Assembly: GCF_026241855.1 (NCBI RefSeq)
Contig: NZ_JAPJDC010000001.1
Coordinates: forward strand, 2,790,001-2,854,000
Reading direction: 5' to 3'
DNA from: Curtobacterium flaccumfaciens pv. betae
GTDB lineage: Bacteria > Actinomycetota > Actinomycetes > Actinomycetales > Microbacteriaceae
DNA length: 64,000 bases
This document shows, in pieces, positions 57,770-64,000 of this stretch. The position numbers and the translations under genes are program-made. A model generated the notes under the pieces. The model was given only the letters and a program-made list of their open reading frames with translations. It ran no database searches and had not been told where the DNA came from. Within the stretch, counting starts at the first letter, position 1. The number at the start of each line of letters is the position of its first letter.

Positions 57770-60277
57770 TCAGCCCACTCGTTCCGCCGGCGGCTCGGCC
57801 CGGACTCCGCGTGCCGGACGCCGCTCCCGCACGATCGCCACCGCCTGGCGCAGCGACAACCCCGGCAGGTAGGTACGGACGATCGCGACGCCGATGGTGG
57901 GCAGCGCCACCGGGTCCGGGTACGCCATCACCAGGGGGTGCAGGTCGGGCCCGAACTTCGCCTTGAAGCGCAGCAGGGAACGGAACCCGTAGACGGGCTC
58001 GAGCGCACCGCCGACGACGTCGAGGACCGATTCGACGCCGCTCCGGCCGGAGCCCTGCGGTTCCGCCGAGGACGCGAGCGGTGCGGCGGACAGGCTGAGC
58101 CGTTCGGCACCGTCGGCGCGCATCCGGTCGACCGCACTCGCGACCAAGAACTCCATCACACCGTTCGGGGCGTCCGGCGCACGGCGCATCACGTCGAGCG
58201 TCCACCCGACCACCTGCCCGGCACGGTACGCGGGGAGCCAGCTGGTGACGGCGAGGACGGTGCCGTCCTCGCTCAGGGCGACGAGCGTCCGGACGGCGGG
58301 GTCGCGCATCTCGTCGATGCCGCCGAGGGTGAACCCCATCTCCGGCAGTTCGCGCTCGGCGACCCACTCTTCCGAGATCACCTCGATCTGGCGGGTGACC
58401 GATCCGGGCAGCGAGGCCCAGTCCGACCAGAGCGCGGTGGTGCCGGACCGTGCGGCCTTGTTCACGGCCGTGCGGACGTCCTGCTTGCGCTTGCCCGTCG
58501 TGGTCCAGGTGCGCGGGTCGAGGTCGGCGTCCTCGGCCACGGGGAGCGTCGTCCAACCGAGTCGGGCGAGCGCAGCGCCGAGGGTGGCGTCGATGCCGTA
58601 GAAGACGGGCGTCCAGCCGTGGTCGTCCGCGGCCCGTGCGAAGCCCTCGAGCGCCGCCAGCCGTGCGTCCTCGTGTCCGAAGGGGCCGCCGGTCGTCACG
58701 GCGACGCTCCCGGTGCGGTGGTAGGCGACCCCGGCTCGGCCGTCCTCGGTGAACCAGTACTCGTTGCCGGGCCAGGTCGTCATCCACCCGAAGGTGTCGC
58801 CGCCGCCAGCGACCAGGAGCGCCCGAGCAGCCGCCCGCGCGGCGTCCTGCCCGTCGAGGTCACTGTCCGAGCGTCCGGCACCGGTCGGCCGGACCGCGGC
58901 GATCGCCACCGCGAGCCACAGGAGCGGGCCCGAGATGCCGACGACGAACCGCAGCGCCGGCTCGGCTTGTCCGAGGTGCGTGGGCAGGGTCACGGGGGCG
59001 ATCGGCCCGAGCACGGCGAGCGCCAGGTGGAGGGGCTCCCGCACGCTGTCGCCCGAAGCCACGGCGACGCCGACGACGACGACCGCGAGCACCAGGGCCG
59101 CGCCCGCGACCGTGACGGCGAAGGTCAGCAGTCGTCGCCGGTCGGTCCGGACCGGGAAGTCCGCGCGGCGCAGGACGAGCACCACGGCGGTGGCGATCGG
59201 CACCAGCACCGACGCGACGAGCGAGAGCGAGACCTCGAGGTGGTCAGACGCCAGACGCTGCACGACGGCGTGGTGCCGCTCGGGCAGCACCCCGTACGAG
59301 ACGGCGGTCGCGAGGCCGGTGACCAGGTCGACGGTCACGACGAGCCACAGCGCGAACCGACTGCCACGCCGGAGGCCCACCGCACCGACCGCCAGGACCA
59401 CGAGCGGCATCACGGCCAGCAGCGACTGGAACAGGCCGTGCGGGTGCACCGCGGCGAGCGCCCGGACGCAGCTGGCGGTCACCCCGGTCACCGAGCAGTG
59501 CGGCATCCGTCCGGTCGGCCCGGTGTCGAGCACCACGGCGAGCGGGGCGAGCAGCCCGAGTTGGGCACCGGTGACGAGCGCGAGGACGGGGCCGACCGCC
59601 GACACGGTGACCGCGGCCACCAGCAGCACGCGGGTCTCGCGTGAGGAGCTCCGGGTCCAGCCGCTCCGTACCGGTGACCGTCGCAGCAGGCGGCCGAGCA
59701 CCAGGCCGACGACCAGGGCGAGCGCCGCGTGCAGGTCGGACGCGTTTCCGGCGTAGAGCAGCAGTGCCGCGACGACGGCGATCGACACGACCCGGATCCG
59801 GCGTCGCCACAGGGCGCCGGCGAACGCGCTCGCGGTCACGATGGTCCCGACGATCCAGGTCCAGGGGCCGACGTGTCCCAGGTGCACGAGGAAGCCGGGG
59901 TTGGCCGGGGCTCCGTCGAACAGCTGGAGCAGGGCACCGAGGCCGGTCCCCACGACGGTCGTGACGACCATCGCGAGCAGGGTGCGCCGCCAGCCGAGCA
60001 GCCGTTCGGACGCGCCGGTGCACACCACGACGGCGACGAAGGTGACGAGGAACCCGACGACGCTGGACGTCACCGCGACCACGCCGAGCGGGCCCATCGC
60101 CCCGCCCAGGGTGTCGAGCGTCCGACCGTGGAGTGCGCCGACGCAGCGGAGCACCACGGCGGCGATGCCGACGACGATCGTCAGGCCCGAGACGACACTC
60201 GTCAGCGGGTACCGACGGGCCACCGGCACGAGATGCTTCGGGTTCGCCCACGCGAGGGCCGCCGTCACCGCGCTCAC
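57770..60277 (-). CDS. MprF-like membrane protein with DUF2156 aminoacyl-transferase domain
   Basis: 835 residues from GTG 60277, overlapping the upstream esterase stop by 4 nt. The N-terminal 500 residues hold many helices (RYPLTSVVSGLTIVVGIAAV, ending AVAIAAVRP). The C-terminal domain, about 530-825, is DUF2156/lysylphosphatidylglycerol-synthase type: WPGNEYWFTEDGRAGVAYHR TGSVAVTTGGP, VFYGIDATLGAALARLGW, SLSAAPLASS, VYGFRSLLRFKAKFGPDLHP LVMAYPDP. Such proteins aminoacylate phosphatidylglycerol, changing envelope charge. The partner esterase gene suggests a lipid-aminoacyl hydrolase pair. Confidence 0.88.
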   Translation of the reverse strand: MSAVTAALAWANPKHLVPVARRYPLTSVVSGLTIVVGIAAVVLRCVGALHGRTLDTLGGAMGPLGVVAVTSSVVGFLVTFVAVVVCTGASERLLGWRRTLLAMVVTTVVGTGLGALLQLFDGAPANPGFLVHLGHVGPWTWIVGTIVTASAFAGALWRRRIRVVSIAVVAALLLYAGNASDLHAALALVVGLVLGRLLRRSPVRSGWTRSSSRETRVLLVAAVTVSAVGPVLALVTGAQLGLLAPLAVVLDTGPTGRMPHCSVTGVTASCVRALAAVHPHGLFQSLLAVMPLVVLAVGAVGLRRGSRFALWLVVTVDLVTGLATAVSYGVLPERHHAVVQRLASDHLEVSLSLVASVLVPIATAVVLVLRRADFPVRTDRRRLLTFAVTVAGAALVLAVVVVGVAVASGDSVREPLHLALAVLGPIAPVTLPTHLGQAEPALRFVVGISGPLLWLAVAIAAVRPTGAGRSDSDLDGQDAARAAARALLVAGGGDTFGWMTTWPGNEYWFTEDGRAGVAYHRTGSVAVTTGGPFGHEDARLAALEGFARAADDHGWTPVFYGIDATLGAALARLGWTTLPVAEDADLDPRTWTTTGKRKQDVRTAVNKAARSGTTALWSDWASLPGSVTRQIEVISEEWVAERELPEMGFTLGGIDEMRDPAVRTLVALSEDGTVLAVTSWLPAYRAGQVVGWTLDVMRRAPDAPNGVMEFLVASAVDRMRADGAERLSLSAAPLASSAEPQGSGRSGVESVLDVVGGALEPVYGFRSLLRFKAKFGPDLHPLVMAYPDPVALPTIGVAIVRTYLPGLSLRQAVAIVRERRPARGVRAEPPAERVG

Positions 60278-61605
60278 CGGAGGCCCATGTGCGCGATCAC
60301 GCCGGGCATCCCGACGCGCAGGGCGTCGCGGACGGTGTTCCAGTCGTGCGCGGAACCCTCGGACACCAACAGTCGGGTCTGCATCCCCGCGGCGTCCGCA
60401 GCTGCGCGGAGCGCCGTGGTCGACGCGACGTAGGGGTCGTCCTCGCTGCCGTAGGCGAAGACGGTCAGCTGCCCCGGGTACGGCCCGTGTGTCCGCATGA
60501 TCGCCCGTGGTGCCGCTGCGGCGTACCGGCTGGCGGAGCCGCCGAACCCGACCTCGATGCTGTGCTCGACCGAACCGCTCAGGGGCGCGAGCTCGCTTGC
60601 GATCGCGAAGGTCGTACCGAACACATCGGGGTGCGCGGTGGAGAACTGCATGGCGCACGTCGCGCCCTGCGAGAACCCGACGATGCCCCAGGCCGAGGGC
60701 GCTGCCCCGACGCGCAAGTGCTGCCGGATCCAGTTCGTGGTGTCGGTCATGACGTACGTCGCGGAGCGCCCGAGGGGCGAGTCGACGCACATCGGGTTCC
60801 GGTCCGGTGCCCCGAGCTGATCGGGTGCCACGACGATCGGGGCCAGCCCGTGGTGGGCCTCGGCGAACGCGTCCATCACCGCGTCGAGCCGACCGGCCTG
60901 GAACATGTCGCTCGGCTGGCCGGGTTGTCCGGCCAGGCTGATCAGGACCGGCAGGGTCGGCGGTCGCTCGGTCAGGGCAGCGGGCGGCAGGTACACGTCC
61001 GCAGGCCGCGCGTGGAAGTGGGAGACGGTCGACGGGATGGTGACGGAGAGCACCTTCCCGCGTCGCGGCATCCGGGCGGGAGCCCGCCAGGTGGCCGGGT
61101 CGACCACCGGACTGGAGGCGCGCCCCACCCCCGTCTCGTGTCCCAGCGGCCCGGACGGGTACGGATCCGTCGCGACGGCCTGCTCGATCGTGCGGTAGGC
61201 CCCGAAGTCGACGTTGACGCCGAGGACGGCGGCCAGGGCCACCGCCACCGCCGCGAGCACACCGAACACGCGGCGGAGCCAGCCGCCCTGCACGACCGTC
61301 ACGACGAGCAGGCCGACGGCGCCGAAGGCCAGGGCCACCCACATCCGGGTGATCGGGGTGAACGACACCCCGTACAGGTCCTGGACGTCCCCGAACCACC
61401 ACACCGCGACCAGGCCGATCACGGCACCGACGGCCACGCCGCCGAGCCGCCAGACCAGCCCGCGGACCGGATGCCGGGAGCGACGACCGAACGCCGGCAG
61501 CAGCGCGGCGACGGCGAGGAGCCCCGCGGCGACGTCCACCGGGACGAGCACGGACGGTGCGACGACGGCGACGTGGAACAGGGGTCGGAGCAGATCGTGG
61601 AACAT
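60274..61605 (-). CDS. Membrane-anchored alpha/beta-hydrolase esterase
   Basis: 443 residues from ATG 61605. Four N-terminal helices (about 10-145), then an esterase domain: LPVLISLAGQPGQPSDMFQA, GIVGFSQGATCAMQFSTAHP with nucleophile elbow GFSQG, FAYGSEDDPY (Asp) and VSEGSAHDWNTVRDAL (His). Resembles antigen-85/EsterD folds. Coupled to the MprF-like gene; in other actinobacteria such pairs make and break aminoacyl-phosphatidylglycerol, which is an inference here. Confidence 0.85.
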   Translation of the reverse strand: MFHDLLRPLFHVAVVAPSVLVPVDVAAGLLAVAALLPAFGRRSRHPVRGLVWRLGGVAVGAVIGLVAVWWFGDVQDLYGVSFTPITRMWVALAFGAVGLLVVTVVQGGWLRRVFGVLAAVAVALAAVLGVNVDFGAYRTIEQAVATDPYPSGPLGHETGVGRASSPVVDPATWRAPARMPRRGKVLSVTIPSTVSHFHARPADVYLPPAALTERPPTLPVLISLAGQPGQPSDMFQAGRLDAVMDAFAEAHHGLAPIVVAPDQLGAPDRNPMCVDSPLGRSATYVMTDTTNWIRQHLRVGAAPSAWGIVGFSQGATCAMQFSTAHPDVFGTTFAIASELAPLSGSVEHSIEVGFGGSASRYAAAAPRAIMRTHGPYPGQLTVFAYGSEDDPYVASTTALRAAADAAGMQTRLLVSEGSAHDWNTVRDALRVGMPGVIAHMGLR

Positions 61606-61788
61606 GGGGCCTCCCGGCGGACGGTGCAATCGTGGCGTCGGCCCGCTGCGAACGGGGCACCGACGCGCTTCCGGTTCGCACAGTTCCCACCTGTGCGGCT
61701 CCCAGGCAGCGCTCGAACAACCCCCAGCGAACCGTCCGGAGCGACGGGCACGCCGGACCTCTCGGTGGCGCACACCTAGGGTGAACGG

Positions 61789-62481
61789 GTGACGCACGAC
61801 GGATCGGTACGGGCTGCACTCGCGGCGGTCGGAGCGGACGGCTGGGGGGACGGCGGGCCGCTCGTCGAACCCGGCAGCACGGCCTCGCCACGTCGGGCCG
61901 CGGTCCTGATGCTCTTCGGCGCGCTCGACCACACGCCGAGCGACCGACCGGCAGCAGCACCCGGGGTCCCGCGCGACCTCGACGTCCTGCTCCTCGCCCG
62001 GGCCACGACCCTGCGCGCGCACGCGGGTGAGGTCGCGTTCCCCGGCGGACGCATCGACCCCGGTGACGCGGACGCCGTCGCCGCCGCACTCCGCGAGGCA
62101 CAGGAGGAAACGGGGCTCGACCCCGCCGGCGTCGAGGTGCTCGGCACACTGCCGGCCGTGCCCCTGGCGTTCTCGAACCACCTGGTCCGGCCCGTCATCG
62201 GCTGGTGGCGCGACCCCTCACCGATCCGCGTCGTCGACGAGCACGAGTCGGCGGCGGTGTTCCGGGTCCCCGTGGCCGACCTGCTCGACCCGGCGAACCG
62301 CGGCGTGACCGTGATCCGCCGCAGTGGTCAGGAGTGGCGCGGACCGGCGTTCACGATCGAGGCCGACGGGGACGAGCACCTGGTGTGGGGCTTCACCGCG
62401 ATGCTGCTGGATGCGCTGTTCGACCGACTCGGCTGGACGGAACCGTGGGACCGGAGCCTCGAGGTGCCGCTGCCCGACTGA
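61789..62481 (+). CDS. NUDIX hydrolase, CoA pyrophosphatase type
   Basis: 230 residues from GTG 61789. NUDIX box region AGEVAFPGGRIDPGDADAVA ... ALREAQEETGLDP with the catalytic REAQEETG, and the downstream LPAVPLAFSNHLVRPVIGWW typical of CoA diphosphatases (Nudt7 type). Hydrolyses CoA or acyl-CoA to phosphopantetheine and adenosine 3',5'-bisphosphate. The 3' end overlaps the convergent ROK gene by 89 bp. Confidence 0.88.
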   Translation: MTHDGSVRAALAAVGADGWGDGGPLVEPGSTASPRRAAVLMLFGALDHTPSDRPAAAPGVPRDLDVLLLARATTLRAHAGEVAFPGGRIDPGDADAVAAALREAQEETGLDPAGVEVLGTLPAVPLAFSNHLVRPVIGWWRDPSPIRVVDEHESAAVFRVPVADLLDPANRGVTVIRRSGQEWRGPAFTIEADGDEHLVWGFTAMLLDALFDRLGWTEPWDRSLEVPLPD

Positions 62482-63622
62482 GCACCGGGAACGACAGCGG
62501 GTCGGCCCGCACCGCGTCGACCGCGTGGGCCACGGCCCCGATGACGACGACGTCGGCCCCGAGCGACGACGCGACGAGTTCCGGCACCGGGTCGAAGTGC
62601 CCCTTCGCGAGCAGGTCGCGCGCACGGTCGATGACCGCGACCGCCGGCTGGGCAATCGCGCCGGCGACCACGACGCGGTCGATGTCGAGCAGACTCGCGA
62701 GCAGGATGCAGACCCGGGCCAAGCGGTCACCCAGGCGGTCGACGATGGTGCGCGCGACCGGATCACCGCTCCGCGCGGCCGCGAACACCAGGGCGGCGTC
62801 GGCGGCGAGCGCGGCGTCCGCGGGGATCTGCCCGTCGGCGACGGCGTCCGCCACGAAGGTGCGGGCGACGGCGCCGATGCCGTCGGACGAGCCGACACCC
62901 TCGACGAGTTCGAGCACCCGCATCTCCCCGGCTCCGCCGTGGGCACCGCGCAGCAGGACCCCGTCGACGACGAGGCCTGCGCCGAAGCGTTCGCCGGACA
63001 GCAGCGCCGCGAACGAGGCGTCACCCGAGGACGGCCGCTCGGCGAGCGCGGCGAGGTTCGCGTCGTTCTCGACGAGCACCCGCCCGCCCGGCACGGCGTC
63101 GGCGAACCCCGGGTTCATCCGGACCCAGAAGCCGCCGTCGTCGGGCGAGGCCCCGGCGGCGTCGACCGGCGCCGGGATGCCCACGACGGTGACCAGGACC
63201 CGGGTGCGGTCGACGTCGGCCGAGGCGAGGGCGGCGGCCACGGTGTCGGCGAGGACCCCGAGTCGCACGGGCACGTCGAGGCCCGATGCACCCAGCGACC
63301 CCTCGGCACGACCGAGCACCGTGCCGCGCAGGTCGGCGACGAAGGCCGTGACCCGGTGCTGGCCGGCGTCGACACCGACGACGACCCCGGCGACCGTGTC
63401 GAGCTCGTAGCGGCGGGCGGGGCGCCCCATCCGGTACTCCCCCGCGGCGCGGGCGTCGTCGAGCTCGCGGAGCCAGCCGAGCCGCACGAGTTCCTCGGCC
63501 GCCCCGAGCACGGTCGACCGGGTCAGGCCGGTGGCGTCGATCGCCTCGGTCGCGGTGAACGCCGACGAGTCGAAGGCGTACGCGAGCAGCGTCTCTGCGC
63601 TCGTTCCACGGGGTGGCGGCAT
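62393..63622 (-). CDS. ROK-family regulator
   Basis: 409 residues from ATG 63622. N-terminal HTH (SSAFTATEAIDATGLTRSTV LGAAEELVRLGWL), then the ROK sugar-kinase-like core: VVVGVDAGQHRVTAFVADL, NDANLAALAER, LLRGAHGGAGEM, VVIGAVAHAVDAVRADPLSF. The final 30 residues after PVLSRAAAP lie inside the convergent NUDIX gene and look non-native, so the natural stop may have been lost. Divergent from a sugar-binding protein gene, which it probably controls. Confidence 0.85.
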   Translation of the reverse strand: MPPPRGTSAETLLAYAFDSSAFTATEAIDATGLTRSTVLGAAEELVRLGWLRELDDARAAGEYRMGRPARRYELDTVAGVVVGVDAGQHRVTAFVADLRGTVLGRAEGSLGASGLDVPVRLGVLADTVAAALASADVDRTRVLVTVVGIPAPVDAAGASPDDGGFWVRMNPGFADAVPGGRVLVENDANLAALAERPSSGDASFAALLSGERFGAGLVVDGVLLRGAHGGAGEMRVLELVEGVGSSDGIGAVARTFVADAVADGQIPADAALAADAALVFAAARSGDPVARTIVDRLGDRLARVCILLASLLDIDRVVVAGAIAQPAVAVIDRARDLLAKGHFDPVPELVASSLGADVVVIGAVAHAVDAVRADPLSFPVLSRAAAPRGSGPTVPSSRVGRTAHPAASR

Positions 63623-63652
63623 GTCGTGACCCTATCGCGCGACGAGTTCCTT

Positions 63653-63687
63653 GCGGAATTAGATTTTCTCGCTACATTTAGTTCCGC
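63653..63687. promoter_or_regulatory. Candidate ROK operator
   Basis: GCGGAATTAGA and TTTAGTTCCGC form an 11-bp inverted repeat (two mismatches) spaced by 13 bp, between the ROK gene and the divergent binding-protein gene. AT-rich centre TTTTCTCGCTACA. Confidence 0.65.
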
Positions 63688-63754
63688 GGGCAGCATCGGA
63701 GCCGCTCGCGGGACGGAACGGCAGGGACGCCGGGTCCGGACGGACGGAGACGAC

Positions 63755-64000
63755 GTGCAAGCACACGCCACCGCCAGGAGCGCAGCATCGGTCAGCCGAC
63801 GCGGGTTCCTGCTGGGAGCGGGCGGCATCGGAGCGGGCCTCGCGCTCGCCGGATGCGCCCCGATCGGGTCCTCGAGCGCCAAGCCGGAGACCATCACGTT
63901 CTACGTGTCGAAGCCCGAGGTCATCGGCTACTTCGACGCCGTCATCGCGCAGTTCCACCAGAGCCAGTCGAAGGTCCGGGTCGTGCGCGACTCGACCTCG
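63755..64000 (+). CDS. Sugar ABC transporter solute-binding lipoprotein, 5' end only
   Basis: From GTG 63755, running off the right edge after 82 codons. MQAHATARSAASVSRRGFLL GAGGIGAGLALAGCAP shows a twin-arginine motif (SRRGFLL) and lipobox LAGC. The mature start ETITFYVSKPEVIGYFDAVI AQFHQSQSKVRV is typical of family-1 binding proteins. Probably exported folded by Tat and anchored by lipid. Confidence 0.85.
   Translation, partial: MQAHATARSAASVSRRGFLLGAGGIGAGLALAGCAPIGSSSAKPETITFYVSKPEVIGYFDAVIAQFHQSQSKVRVVRDSTS

Noticed and set aside
57770..62149. A 1,459-residue minus-strand ORF
   Set aside because: Only the part from 60277 down is real (MprF-like). The upper part is the esterase gene read out of frame.
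1..64000. tRNA, rRNA or riboswitch genes
   Set aside because: No cloverleaf, rRNA core or known riboswitch motif was seen by eye; a tRNAscan/Infernal run would be needed to exclude them.

Overview
The window is high-GC DNA with actinobacterial codon usage. It carries Lsr2 nucleoid proteins, a mycoredoxin/NrdH-type glutaredoxin, DUF2188, DUF6338 and DUF3846 proteins, and secreted Pat-1-like proteases of the kind found in plant-pathogenic Microbacteriaceae. A Curtobacterium- or Clavibacter-like plant-associated member of the Microbacteriaceae is the best fit; this is inferred from protein families, not from a marker gene. No rRNA or tRNA was seen.

From 1 to about 30.9 kb the DNA is accessory. 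It holds two Fic toxin/VbhA antitoxin modules with short membrane-protein operons (1-1.6 and 12.3-14.8 kb), a Pat-1-like serine protease (2.0 kb), a 1,058-bp block present twice (3.36 and 19.92 kb), small plasmid-type genes, secreted proteins of unknown function (8.7-11.5 kb), a broken ParB-like gene (17.4-18.9 kb), two copies of a 225-bp structured element, a membrane acyltransferase (22.7 kb), and a plant-cell-wall cluster (26.7-30.5 kb) with a GH12 endoglucanase, a TetR regulator, a bacterial expansin and a decayed Pat-1-like protease.

From 31.0 to 36.5 kb there is an intact carbohydrate locus: LacI regulator, divergent glycoside hydrolase, and an ABC binding protein with two permeases. 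From 36.6 to 50.3 kb accessory DNA resumes: intact Lsr2, a PL3 pectate lyase, an IS30-family element, rearranged copies of the earlier plasmid-type block, two secreted proteins, a gamma-butyrolactone-receptor-like TetR and a GNAT acetyltransferase. From about 50.4 kb to the end the genes look like ordinary chromosome: lipoprotein, SGNH lipase, HTH/MFS pair, MerR/SulP pair, MprF-like protein, esterase, CoA pyrophosphatase, ROK regulator and the start of a second sugar-binding protein.

Two signals tie the region together. A palindrome centred on ACGATCGT, usually flanked as TAKACGATCGTCTA, lies upstream of at least nine genes, mostly for secreted or surface proteins (endoglucanase, pectate lyase, protease remnant, Cys-rich protein, acyltransferase, SGNH lipase). 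It looks like one regulon. A 19-bp element, GGCGTCTCGATAGCCGATC, recurs between terminators and gene ends and looks like a cassette boundary. Frameshifts are numerous in the accessory DNA and absent from the 31-36.5 and 50.4-64 kb segments, which suggests real gene decay or phase variation rather than uniform sequencing error.
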